Shown piece by piece: positions 45,015-53,092 of a DNA stretch of 64,000 bases. The position numbers were made by a program, and so were the translations under genes. Position 1 is the first letter of the stretch. Each line of letters opens with the position of its first letter. The notes beneath the pieces are model-generated. The model did not search any database, was not told where the DNA came from, and saw nothing but the letters and a program-made list of their open reading frames with translations. Location: contig OZ253541.1 in NCBI GenBank assembly GCA_965262365.1, forward strand, positions 3,038,001-3,102,000, in the 5' to 3' direction. Source of the stretch: UBA6522 sp965262365 (lineage in GTDB: Bacteria; Pseudomonadota; Gammaproteobacteria; Steroidobacterales; Rariloculaceae).

Positions 45015-46928
45015 ATGTCCGCCACCACTCCCCTGCCGCAACTCACGCTGAAGGCGATCATCCTTGGTCTGCTGCTGTCCATGGTGCTGGCGGGCGCCAA
45101 CGCCTACCTGGGGCTTTTCGCCGGGATGACCGTCTCGGCTTCCATTCCGGCGGCCGTGATCTCGATGGCGATTCTCAAGTTGTTCAAGGAATCGAACATT
45201 CTCGAGAACAACATCGTCCAGACCGCGGCGTCGGCGGGCGAGTCACTGGCGGCGGGGGTCATCTTCACGCTGCCCGCGCTGATCATCCTCGGCTACTGGA
45301 ACGTCTTTTCGTACCCCTGGGTCAGCGTCATCGCCGGCTTGGGCGGCCTGCTCGGCGTGCTCTTCACGATTCCGTTGCGCCGCTCGCTGATCGTGGAGGA
45401 AAAGCTCGCCTACCCGGAGGGGACGGCCACCGCGGAGGTCCTCAAGGTCGGCGCTGCGCCGGGCCAGGGCGCGAAGCTGCTCGCCATCGCAGCCACCCTG
45501 GGGGCGCTGACGAAATTCGCAGAAACCGGCTTGCGGCTCTGGGCCAGTTCCATCCAGACCGCCGGTTACCTGGGTTCGAGCACCATTGCCTACGTGGGGA
45601 TGAATCTCTCGCCGGCGCTGATCAGCGTCGGCTTCATCGTCGGGCTCAACATCGCCGTGCTGGTATTCCTTGGGGGCGCGATCTCCTGGTACGTGGCGAT
45701 CCCGATCTACTCGGGCCTCTATCTCGACTCCGACCCGGCGCTGGCGGCGCAGTTCGCGGCCGGCACCGGCGCCACGGATCTGGCGTTCGCGATCTGGACC
45801 TCCAAGATCCGCTACCTGGGCGTCGGCGCGATGCTGATCGGCGGAATCTGGGCGCTGGTGTCCATGCGCGGGTCCCTTTTTTCCGGCATTCGCAGCGGAC
45901 TTCAGACCCGCAGCGCGAGCACCGACGCCGGCTACGACCACACCCAGCACGACACCCCCATGAAACTGGTGATCTGGGGCGTGGTCGCGTTCGTCATCCC
46001 CATCTTTTTCCTCTACCAGGTCATCGTCGACGCGGTGGGCGTGGCGCTTGCGATGACCGCGATCATGGTGATCACTGGATTCCTGTTCTCCTCGGTGGCC
46101 GCCTACATGGCGGGACTGGTGGGATCGTCCAACAACCCGATCTCGGGAATCACCATTGCGACCATTCTCTTCACCTCGCTGCTGCTGGTCTGGCTAATGG
46201 GCGGAGATGCGGTCAACGGACCCGCTGCAGCGATCATGGTCGGCGCGGTGGTGTGCTGCGCGGCCGCCATCGCGGGAGACAACCTTCAGGACCTGAAGGC
46301 CGGCTATATCGTCGGGGCGACGCCCTGGCGGCAGCAACTCATGCAGGGTGTGGGCGTGATCTCCGCGGTGCTGGTGATGGCGCCCATACTCAACCTGTTG
46401 CTGCAGGCCTACGGGATCGGCGCACCCACCGCGGAACAGCCCAATGCGCTGCTCGCGCCCCAGGCAACGCTGATGGCGTCGGTGGCCGAAGGCGTGTTCG
46501 GCGCCGGGCTGCCCTGGGGCATGGTCGCCATTGGCGTGGTGATCGGCGCAATCATCATCGCCGCCGATGAGGTCCTCAAGGCCCGGGGATCGGCCTGGCG
46601 CGCCCCGGTGCTGGCCGTCGCCGTGGGAATCTACCTGCCCCTGGAGTTGTCCACACCGATCCTCATCGGCGGCCTGACGGCGCACTTCGCCAGACGCTTC
46701 AACCTCCGCGGCGCCGCCGATGTCGCCGGGCGCGTCCGCAACGGGATACTGTTTGCCTCGGGCCTGATCACCGGAGAAGCGTTGATCGGTATCCTGATCG
46801 CGATCCCGATCGTCGTCAGCGGCGATCCGGACGTCGTTGCCCTGGCCGCGGAGTTGCCCGCCATCGTCGGGTTCCTGGTGATCGCGGGACTGGTTGCGTA
46901 CCTGTACCGCGTGGCAACCCGGGACTGA
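45015..46928 (+). CDS. OPT-family oligopeptide / metal-chelate transporter
   Basis: 637 residues from ATG 45015, with CGAGG about seven bases upstream. Around 14-16 hydrophobic segments. Family marks: GLLLSMVLAGANAYLGLFAG, then GMTVSASIPAAVISMAIL, ENNIVQTAASAGESLAAGVI and KLAYPEGTATAEVLKVG. OPT members import oligopeptides, glutathione derivatives or metal chelates; the substrate is not predictable. The longer frame back to 44922 lacks family similarity. Confidence 0.92.
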   Translation: MSATTPLPQLTLKAIILGLLLSMVLAGANAYLGLFAGMTVSASIPAAVISMAILKLFKESNILENNIVQTAASAGESLAAGVIFTLPALIILGYWNVFSYPWVSVIAGLGGLLGVLFTIPLRRSLIVEEKLAYPEGTATAEVLKVGAAPGQGAKLLAIAATLGALTKFAETGLRLWASSIQTAGYLGSSTIAYVGMNLSPALISVGFIVGLNIAVLVFLGGAISWYVAIPIYSGLYLDSDPALAAQFAAGTGATDLAFAIWTSKIRYLGVGAMLIGGIWALVSMRGSLFSGIRSGLQTRSASTDAGYDHTQHDTPMKLVIWGVVAFVIPIFFLYQVIVDAVGVALAMTAIMVITGFLFSSVAAYMAGLVGSSNNPISGITIATILFTSLLLVWLMGGDAVNGPAAAIMVGAVVCCAAAIAGDNLQDLKAGYIVGATPWRQQLMQGVGVISAVLVMAPILNLLLQAYGIGAPTAEQPNALLAPQATLMASVAEGVFGAGLPWGMVAIGVVIGAIIIAADEVLKARGSAWRAPVLAVAVGIYLPLELSTPILIGGLTAHFARRFNLRGAADVAGRVRNGILFASGLITGEALIGILIAIPIVVSGDPDVVALAAELPAIVGFLVIAGLVAYLYRVATRD

Positions 46929-47007
46929 TCGGCCCCTGCGGGACCCTTCACCGGACGAACGCCATGCGCAGCCCCGTCATCCGACCCGGTCCGGACACGT
47001 TCGCCTG

Positions 47008-48162
47008 ATGGCCACGCCGGTTCCCAAAAGCAAGCTCCCGGACGTCGGGACGACGATCTTCACCGTCATGTCCAAGCTCGCCGAGGATTGCGGGGCGATC
47101 AACCTCTCACAGGGGTTCCCGGACTTTCAACCGCCCGGGGAGTTGCTGGATTTGGTCGGGCACCACCTGGCGGCCGGCCGCAATCAATACCCTCCCATGA
47201 TCGGGGTGGCGTCCCTGCGCGAAGAGATTGCCCGGAAAATTTCCAGTCTCTACGGCATTCGCCCCGACCCGGACACCGAGATCACGATCAGCAGCGGCGG
47301 CACGGAGGCACTGTTCTGCGCGATCCACGCGGTGGTCCGGGCGGGCGACGAAGTCATCGTCTTCGACCCCGCCTACGACTCATACGCCCCGGCCATCCGA
47401 CTGGCCGGAGGTATTCCGGTGCACATACCCCTGCTCGCCCCGGGATTCGAGCCGGACTGGGAACGCGTGGAGCGAAGCCTCAATCGGCGAACACGGCTGG
47501 TCATCATCAACACGCCCCATAACCCCACCGGCACCGTGCTCACCAGGGAGGACCTCGCGCGGCTCGCCGATCTGCTCGCGCCGCATGAAACCTTCGTGCT
47601 GAGCGACGAGGTCTACGAGCACATCGTCTTCGACGCACGGCCGCATGCCAGCGTATTGGCCAATGCGGAACTGGCCCCGCGCAGCTACGCCGTGTTCTCA
47701 TTCGGCAAGACCTATCACGCCACCGGCTGGAAGGTGGGTTACTGCATCGCGCCACCGGCTCTGACCACGGAGTTCCGCCGGGTTCACCAGTTCAACACCT
47801 TTACCACCACGACCCCCCTGCAGCACGCCCTGGCCGACTACCTGGCGCGCCGGCCCGAGCATTACCTGGAGTTATCGAACTTCTACCAGGAAAAGCGGGA
47901 CCTCTTCCTGCGCCTTATGGACGGTTCGCGGTTCGCGCTGGCGCCCTCCGCGGGAACATACTTCCAGTTGGCCGATTACGGCGCCATCTCCGACGAACCC
48001 GACGTGGAGTTCGCCAAGCGCCTGACCACCGACCACGGCGTCGCCGTCATCCCGGTCTCCGTGTTCTACGACGTTCCGCCCGAGATGCGATATATCCGCT
48101 TCTGCTTCGCCAAGGAGTCCTCAACCCTGACGGAAGCGGCGAAACGCCTGTCGAGCCTCTGA
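47008..48162 (+). CDS. Methionine-type aminotransferase (YbdL-like, class I PLP)
   Basis: 384 residues from ATG 47008 (the open frame extends upstream without similarity). Class I/II fold type I aminotransferase: INLSQGFPDFQPP, ISSGGTEALFCAIHAVV, NTPHNPTGTVLTREDL (PLP-binding N-P-T-G), DEVYEHIVFD, and the PLP lysine in SFGKTYHATGWKVGY. Closest known type is the methionine/kynurenine aminotransferase family including E. coli YbdL. It would transaminate methionine or aromatic amino acids in salvage. ATG overlaps a TGA of the preceding frame. Confidence 0.92.
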   Translation: MATPVPKSKLPDVGTTIFTVMSKLAEDCGAINLSQGFPDFQPPGELLDLVGHHLAAGRNQYPPMIGVASLREEIARKISSLYGIRPDPDTEITISSGGTEALFCAIHAVVRAGDEVIVFDPAYDSYAPAIRLAGGIPVHIPLLAPGFEPDWERVERSLNRRTRLVIINTPHNPTGTVLTREDLARLADLLAPHETFVLSDEVYEHIVFDARPHASVLANAELAPRSYAVFSFGKTYHATGWKVGYCIAPPALTTEFRRVHQFNTFTTTTPLQHALADYLARRPEHYLELSNFYQEKRDLFLRLMDGSRFALAPSAGTYFQLADYGAISDEPDVEFAKRLTTDHGVAVIPVSVFYDVPPEMRYIRFCFAKESSTLTEAAKRLSSL

Positions 48163-48180
48163 ACGAATCGGGCTTCGTCC

Positions 48181-48230
48181 ATTTCGGATTGGAAGCCCGC
48201 CCAATCCGGAATCCACCAAGGCAGTCGCGC
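48181..48230 (+). repeat. 22-bp-period repeat, copy A
   Basis: Two units beginning TTTCGGATTGGAAGCCCGCC and ATCCGGAATCC, then the common tail ACCAAGGCAGTCGCG. Same orientation as the copies at 49499-49591 and 52879-52927. It lies at the 3' side of the DUF4143 gene. Confidence 0.75.
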
Positions 48231-48234
48231 AGCA

Positions 48235-49485
48235 TCACGCCCACAACCGGCTGACCGGCATGGCGAACAACCTGTCACCCAAGCGCTGAATGCGCTCCCC
48301 ATCATGCAAGACAATGCCGCAGGCGAATGCTTCACCGGTTGCAGACCGGAGGCGCTTCAAGCCGCGAAAATCCTCCGGCTTCGCCGTCGCACCCGCCTTC
48401 ACTTCAATTCCTAAGGTCTTTCCCGCCTGCTCGATCACGAAGTCGACCTCGAGCTTGTCCTTGTCGCGGTAATGGCTGATCGATGCATACGTGGATGCCT
48501 GGCGGGCGATCTTCGCGAGTTCCGCATACACGAACCCTTCGAGCAGTGAGCCGAGCTTGTTGCGGTCCGCTCTCAGGTCTTTCACGCCGTCCCCGCGAAG
48601 CGCGGCGAGCAGTCCCGTATCGAGGAAATGGAGCTTGGGCGTCCTGACCAAACGCTTGAGCCGGTTCGGATGCCAGGCTCGTACCCGGCGCACGATGAAC
48701 ATCTGTTCCAGCAACGTCAGCCAACGGTCAACTGTCTTGCTGTCGACGCCGAGCGGCGTTGCCAGCGCGGAGAGATTCGTCAACCGGCCGGATGCGACGG
48801 CCGCATATTCAAGTAGGCGCGAAAGCTCGTCCGTCTTGGAAACAACTGCAATCTCCGCCGCATCGCGTTGGGTCAGCGCGCGGGCATAAGCCCTCAGCCA
48901 GGCCACGCGCCGCGTCGCGTTGGTGCGCCTGAGCGCTTCCGGATAGCCGCCGGCGACAACGCGTTCGATCAGATCCGGTGTCCGCCCGGTTTCCACATAG
49001 GCCGGAAAGTCGCAGGCTATGGCGCGGGCGAAGAAGTCGGGGACGTCGCGTTGTTCTATCTCTGCCTGCGTGAATGGCAGCAGTTCGATCGTCTCGACCC
49101 GGCCGGCCAGCGAATCCGGCGAAATGGTGCTGCGGAACAATTCGACCGACCCCGTGATCAGGAACCGTCCCGGTCGCGGATCGTCGTCGACGGCCTTCTT
49201 CATGGCCAGGATCAACTCCGGCGCCCGCTGAACCTCGTCGATCACGGCCCGGTCGATTCCATGCATGAATCCATTCGGATCGGCGTTCGCGAACTGACGG
49301 GACTGCGCGTCATCGAGGGTAATGAAACTCATCCCCGCCTCGGCGGCGATCTTACGGGCAAGCGTCGTCTTTCCGGACTGCCTGGGACCGATCAGGGCCA
49401 CGATCCTCGTATCGCTCAGGGCTTCGCGGACGGGCGCCTCGGCATGGCGCCGCAATAACCTTGGCGGTGTCGGTCGTTCGCGCAT
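48235..49485 (-). CDS. AAA-family ATPase with DUF4143 nuclease-like domain
   Basis: 416 residues from ATG 49485. N-terminal AAA_14: VALIGPRQSGKTTLARKIAA (Walker A), DRAVIDEVQRAPELILAMK (Walker B), RFLITGSVELF (sensor). Then a winged-helix-like middle (SALATPLGVDSKTVDRWLTL) and C-terminal DUF4143 of restriction-endonuclease fold: RDKDKLEVDFVIE and GIEVKAGATA supply D and E-x-K. Such genes are common, often horizontally spread, of unknown role, with suspected toxin/antitoxin or mobile links. It is bracketed by copies of the 22-bp repeat. Confidence 0.88.
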   Translation of the reverse strand: MRERPTPPRLLRRHAEAPVREALSDTRIVALIGPRQSGKTTLARKIAAEAGMSFITLDDAQSRQFANADPNGFMHGIDRAVIDEVQRAPELILAMKKAVDDDPRPGRFLITGSVELFRSTISPDSLAGRVETIELLPFTQAEIEQRDVPDFFARAIACDFPAYVETGRTPDLIERVVAGGYPEALRRTNATRRVAWLRAYARALTQRDAAEIAVVSKTDELSRLLEYAAVASGRLTNLSALATPLGVDSKTVDRWLTLLEQMFIVRRVRAWHPNRLKRLVRTPKLHFLDTGLLAALRGDGVKDLRADRNKLGSLLEGFVYAELAKIARQASTYASISHYRDKDKLEVDFVIEQAGKTLGIEVKAGATAKPEDFRGLKRLRSATGEAFACGIVLHDGERIQRLGDRLFAMPVSRLWA

Positions 49486-49498
49486 CGAACTTCGTCCA

Positions 49499-49591
49499 AT
49501 TCGGAATTCAGTTCCGTTTGATTCGCAATATACAGCCGTCTGATTCGGAATGAAAGCCCGTCCGATTCGGAATACGGCAAGGCAGTCGCGC
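49499..49591 (+). repeat. 22-bp tandem repeat array, copy B
   Basis: ATTCGG/CAAT boxes begin at 49499, 49521, 49543 and 49565, exactly 22 bp apart. The first three units end in a CCGT-type block (CCGTTTG, CCGTCTG, CCGTCCG); the fourth leads into the shared tail AAGGCAGTCGCG. It begins 13 bases upstream of the start codon of the DUF4143 gene, where it could act as an operator array. There are no unique spacers, so it is not CRISPR. Confidence 0.8.
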
Positions 49592-49698
49592 GGCTGGCGC
49601 ATCGCGTACTTGCGGTGAAATCCCGCGCAGGCGGGGACCACGTACACGCCCGCCAAGTAGCTGTGGGGTCGACACCCTTTATGTTAGGAGCAATAAAG

Positions 49699-49727
49699 TT
49701 GACAATACCCCGAGATACATTGACAAT
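49699..49727 (+). promoter_or_regulatory. Candidate promoter / operator of the wHTH-ATPase gene
   Basis: TTGACA at 49699-49704, 17 bases, then GACAAT at 49722-49727, a fair sigma-70 match. In addition the octamer TTGACAAT occurs twice (49699-49706 and 49720-49727), 21 bp apart, two helical turns. This suits a dimer of the winged-helix protein encoded just downstream, i.e. autoregulation, which is inferred. Confidence 0.5.
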
Positions 49728-49774
49728 CAGAATCAATATTCTTTCCAATAGAGTTTGAGGATAATACAAAGACG

Positions 49775-50860
49775 ATGACGGGAGTTCGCGCCCAAGGAGA
49801 GCGGGTCAGACAGTTTGTTCTCGATCGAGTTGAGCAGTCGCCGAAAGGAGTGGCGCAGGCCGTCGGGGAGAAGTTCGGGATATCCCGACAGGCAGTAAAC
49901 GTGCATTTGCGGCAGCTATGCGACAAGGGAATCCTCGAACGGTCAGGCAGTACAAGAGCAACCCGGTATCGGCTCGTCGCGTTATCGCAATGGAGACGGC
50001 AGTATGAGATCAGATCCGAGCCAGCGGAGGACGTCGTATGGACTCGGGACGTGCGAGGAGTTCTGGGTGATTTTCCTGTAAACGCAATGACCCTGTGGCA
50101 CTACGGTTTCACCGAGATGTTCAACAACGCGATCGACCATTCCCAGGGCGGTACAGTCGTGGTCAGCGTGGCTCGGACGGCCGTGAACACGGAGATTATG
50201 ATTAGCGATGATGGGTACGGGATATTCCGGAAAATCCAGCAGGCCTTCGGATTGCTCGACGAAAGGCACTCAGTTCTGGAACTGTCGAAGGGTAAGCTCA
50301 CGACTGACCCGCAAAACCACACCGGGGAAGGGATATTCTTCACGTCCAGAATGTTCGATCATTTCCAGATTTTGTCTGGCGAGGTCTTTTTTTCGCATGA
50401 ATTCGGAGAGGCTAAAGACTGGATCCTGGAAAGGAATGGGGGATCAGGGGGCACATCGGTTTTTATGAAGCTAAAGAACAGAACAACGCGAACCGCGAGG
50501 GAGATATTCGACGAGTACGCTTCCGGAGATGAGTTCGGGTTCACCAAAACGGTTGTGCCGGTCAGGATGGCCCGGTATGGAGAGGATCAACTCATCTCAC
50601 GCTCGCAAGCGAAAAGATTGCTGCCGCGCGTGGAGTTGTTCAAGATCGTACTCTTCGACTTTCGGGAAGTGGAAACCGTTGGGCCAGCTTTTGTCGACGA
50701 AATCTTTCGTGTGTTTGCCATGCGGCATCCGGAAATCGAACTTCTTGCAGTCAATACGAGTCCGGAAATAGAGAAAACGATTGAAAGGGCGAGGACAAAT
50801 CTGAAGGTTCTTCAGACAATGGTCGCTTCGGCCGCAAAAAAGGCTGTTTCCGAGTTGTGA
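49775..50860 (+). CDS. wHTH - histidine-kinase-like ATPase - STAS-like (DUF4325) protein
   Basis: 361 residues. Domain 1 (1-80): winged helix with PKGVAQAVGEKFGISRQAVN and CDKGILERSG. Domain 2 (about 95-235): GHKL ATPase with N-box GFTEMFNNAIDHSQGG and ISDDGYGIFRK, then a G2-like NHTGEGIFFTSRMFD. Domain 3 (about 250-350): STAS-like DUF4325, KIVLFDFREVETVGPAFVDE, like the SpoIIAA phospho-acceptor fold. The set looks like a kinase anti-sigma plus antagonist in one chain with its own DNA binder. No neighbour reveals its target. Confidence 0.87.
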   Translation: MTGVRAQGERVRQFVLDRVEQSPKGVAQAVGEKFGISRQAVNVHLRQLCDKGILERSGSTRATRYRLVALSQWRRQYEIRSEPAEDVVWTRDVRGVLGDFPVNAMTLWHYGFTEMFNNAIDHSQGGTVVVSVARTAVNTEIMISDDGYGIFRKIQQAFGLLDERHSVLELSKGKLTTDPQNHTGEGIFFTSRMFDHFQILSGEVFFSHEFGEAKDWILERNGGSGGTSVFMKLKNRTTRTAREIFDEYASGDEFGFTKTVVPVRMARYGEDQLISRSQAKRLLPRVELFKIVLFDFREVETVGPAFVDEIFRVFAMRHPEIELLAVNTSPEIEKTIERARTNLKVLQTMVASAAKKAVSEL

Positions 50861-50959
50861 GTAGCCAGTACATTCGGTCGCGAACATAGAGTGTCAGCCA
50901 TTGACGCACCCAGGCCCGCCTGTTATACGCATTTCCATACACACTCAGAGGTGTAAGAA

Positions 50960-51163
50960 ATGCGGACCAATATCCAACTCGATCCGGATCTCGTCCGCGA
51001 GGCCCAACGGTTGAGCCGAATCAAGACCAAGAGAGCCTTGATTCATCAGGCGCTGCTGGAATTCGTGGCAAACCGCAAGCGGCTCGATCTGAGGGAGCCA
51101 GAGGGCTCCGACCTGCTGGATCCGGACTACGATCACAAGGTACTTCGACCGTCAGGTAACTGA
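50960..51163 (+). CDS. vapB: VapB-family antitoxin
   Basis: 67 residues. MRTNIQLDPDLVREAQRLSR is the usual ribbon-helix-helix start of VapB antitoxins (type II), and KTKRALIHQALLEFVANRKR follows. The acidic C-terminus EGSDLLDPDYDHK would wrap the toxin. GAGG about nine bases upstream of ATG 50960. The vapC toxin that should follow is collapsed, so this is an orphan antitoxin. Confidence 0.87.
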   Translation: MRTNIQLDPDLVREAQRLSRIKTKRALIHQALLEFVANRKRLDLREPEGSDLLDPDYDHKVLRPSGN

Positions 51164-51168
51164 CCGCG

Positions 51169-51350
51169 TTGTACCTGGTAGACACATCTCAAGCCTGGAC
51201 TGCCTGATCGCGCAATGCGCTATCGAGTCGGATCTGACCCTATTTCACCACGACCGGGACTTCCGCAACATCGGCTCAGTCTTGCCGGCGCTAAAGGAAT
51301 TGAGTTTTCTCGATTCAGCTGGCCTTCCTCGCGACCTCCGCCCGGAAGAA
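51169..51350 (+). pseudogene. vapC toxin remnant with internal deletion (first copy)
   Basis: Six bases after vapB the frame reads LYLVDTS, the N-terminus of a PIN-domain VapC with its first catalytic Asp. It then joins directly to SLDCLIAQCAIESDLTLFHHDRDF in another frame, the C-terminal end of VapC. About 80-90 residues including the other catalytic acids are missing. The part 51219-51350 is repeated at 52687-52818 with roughly 90 percent identity by eye. Confidence 0.75.
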
Positions 51351-51359
51351 CACGGGCAC

Positions 51360-51803
51360 ATGCCCGCCTACGAAAGTTGGCTGCGCGCCGCGTGCAAGAA
51401 CGCTTCGATCCCGGGCTACTTGGAACGGCCGGTCGGGGACCTGCTCAAGGAACTCCGGAAGAAACGGGATTTCTGGCGCATGTGGGTCAACAAGACCGGA
51501 GGAAATCCCTATCCGCCAGGCGACTCCAGAAACAAGGAAAACCAACAAAGCAGAGAATCGAAATCTTTTCGGAGATTCACGGCTCCGGTGACCCAAATTG
51601 AAAGCAGCAGGTGGACCGACCCTATCACTTACTCCCTTGCGTGGGATGAGAATGGGAATCTGTTCTATCCGAAGAGTCGTAAAGCGCAAATTGCCGCGCT
51701 TGAGCTTGAGATCATAAAAGAGACCAACCCAGACGGTTCGCTGTCTGGGTTGGGCCGTCTTTGTCAGGCTCAGTTGAATTACATCAATTCCCAGGAAGAC
51801 TGA
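51360..51803 (+). CDS. Hypothetical protein downstream of the vapC remnant
   Basis: 147 residues from ATG 51360. The frame is continuous with the vapC tail upstream, so the start is uncertain. Content: helical, charged N-half (GYLERPVGDLLKELRKKRDF), then SSRWTDPITYSLAWDENGNL and a helical end. No family recognised. Near its end the DNA repeats CAGACGGTTCGCTGTCTGGG, a small stem that may terminate transcription. Confidence 0.4.
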   Translation: MPAYESWLRAACKNASIPGYLERPVGDLLKELRKKRDFWRMWVNKTGGNPYPPGDSRNKENQQSRESKSFRRFTAPVTQIESSRWTDPITYSLAWDENGNLFYPKSRKAQIAALELEIIKETNPDGSLSGLGRLCQAQLNYINSQED

Positions 51804-51896
51804 TTCAATTCCAACCGGGCAGCCACCGGAAGTGGACGCGACCTGTCAACTTCCTTGAGGGTGACGGAATACCACCGTGTCGGCCGATAGCGCCTC

Positions 51897-52646
51897 TCAG
51901 TGCTGCTTCAGCGTCGGAAATCCAGGGTATTCGGACGAGTGATCTCCCGGTTGGTTTGCCATGCCTGGCTTGTCAAGGATGCCCTTCGGTTTGACGAAGG
52001 CCATGATTTTGCGAACTGGGTGCTCGCACCAGTGCAGATTGAAGGCCGCATTCTTGGGAAAGAACACCATCTCGCAGTATGGCAGGTGGTCGTGTATCCA
52101 CCATGCCATGGCTTGCCACGAAGTTCCCCCTTCATAGCGCGGAATGAACCAGGGAACGACGATGCAGGCGGTCGCACCGATGCAACGGTCGTGTGGCTTG
52201 GGCTTGTTGCAGACGCGCTTGTGGTCCCAGATGTGCCTATGAAAGTTGTGCTCGTTTTTAGCGCACCCCAGCTTGTGCTTGTTGCAGTAACCGTTGACCG
52301 TAGTGCTACGAAAACCCGAACGCACTGAGATATGCCCGAATGTGGCGCGAAGCGGCTCCAGGAGATTCCTGCAGAGCCCCTTGCCCGCCTTGATCGCCAA
52401 CTCGGGATCTTCGGGAATATTGGGGATGCCATAGACTGCTGAAACCTCGGAATACAGAAAATCACGCATAAAGAAATTTTCGGACAAGCGCTCGCGGCCG
52501 AAATTTTCCAGTGCGTCCACAACACCCTTTTTCGGCGCGGCCATTTTGCACTTGAGTGCCTCTCCCGGCGAGGGCACTTCGCGCTTGCAAACCTCATCGG
52601 CAAAATTCTTCAGCTCCACGATATCGCTTTTCGCCATCGTCATCAT
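51897..52646 (-). CDS. Peptidase M15-like protein (tentative)
   Basis: 249 residues. After a helical N-terminus the core has GHISVRSGFRSTTVNGYCNK, EHNFHRHIWDHKRVC and ACIVVPWFIPRYEGGTSWQAM, WWIHDHLPYCEMVFFPKNAA and FNLHWCEHPVRKI. The SGFRS...N-H-x-x-H...D and the later HxH-like arrangement recall zinc D-Ala-D-Ala peptidases of the M15/VanY fold, but spacing is not classical. No signal peptide. It lies between the two copies of the vapC tail repeat, which may have served as recombination sites. Confidence 0.5.
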   Translation of the reverse strand: MMTMAKSDIVELKNFADEVCKREVPSPGEALKCKMAAPKKGVVDALENFGRERLSENFFMRDFLYSEVSAVYGIPNIPEDPELAIKAGKGLCRNLLEPLRATFGHISVRSGFRSTTVNGYCNKHKLGCAKNEHNFHRHIWDHKRVCNKPKPHDRCIGATACIVVPWFIPRYEGGTSWQAMAWWIHDHLPYCEMVFFPKNAAFNLHWCEHPVRKIMAFVKPKGILDKPGMANQPGDHSSEYPGFPTLKQH

Positions 52647-52686
52647 TCACCCCAGGTGCTCATAATGCGTATTCCCTGCGCAAAGC

Positions 52687-52860
52687 GCCATCGAGTCGGA
52701 TCAGACCCTATTTCACCATGACCGGGACTTCCGAAACATCGGCTCAGTCGTCCCGGCGCTCAACGAAATGAGTTGTCTCGATTCAGTTGGCCTTCCTCGC
52801 GACCTCCGCCGGGAAGAACGCGCCAATGACCCCCTACAAATACTGGCTACGCTCCGGTGC
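52687..52860 (+). pseudogene. vapC C-terminal remnant (second copy)
   Basis: Reads AIESDQTLFHHDRDFRNIGS, then VVPALNEMSCLDSVGLPRDL, a near repeat of the tail at 51219-51350. No vapB or vapC start is attached. The copies are direct repeats 1.47 kb apart. Confidence 0.7.
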
Positions 52861-52878
52861 GAGGTCGAGCGGGAGACC

Positions 52879-52927
52879 AATTCGGAATGGAAGCCCGTCC
52901 AATTCGGTATCCACCAAGGCAGTCGCG
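52879..52927 (+). repeat. 22-bp-period repeat, copy C
   Basis: Two units starting ATTCGGAATGGAAGCCCGTC and ATTCGGTATCC, then the tail ACCAAGGCAGTCGCG, running directly into the inverted-repeat element at 52924. Confidence 0.75.
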
Positions 52928-53066
52928 GGTGTGTGCGCACACCCCTCGGGAGCGTCGTGGGGCGACGAGCGGGCCAGGGATGGCCATTAGCGAGGAGCCC
53001 CCGATACGAGCCCCAGGGATGGCGGGGCGAGTTTAAGCTCGCGAGGGGTGTGCGCACACACCCGCG
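52924..53066. repeat. 143-bp element with perfect 25-bp terminal inverted repeats
   Basis: 52924-52948 and 53042-53066 are exact complements; each arm is itself nearly palindromic around GTGTGCGCACAC. Between them CCAGGGATGGC occurs twice. It ends 26 bases beyond the dsbA stop, so it may act as a REP/BIME-like element or a strong transcript end. No coding capacity. Confidence 0.8.
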
Positions 53067-53092
53067 CGACGGAAACCCACGAAAACCCGGCC

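Noticed and set aside
49499..49591. Possible CRISPR array
   Set aside because: The 22-bp periodicity has no unique spacers and only four units; no cas gene in the window.
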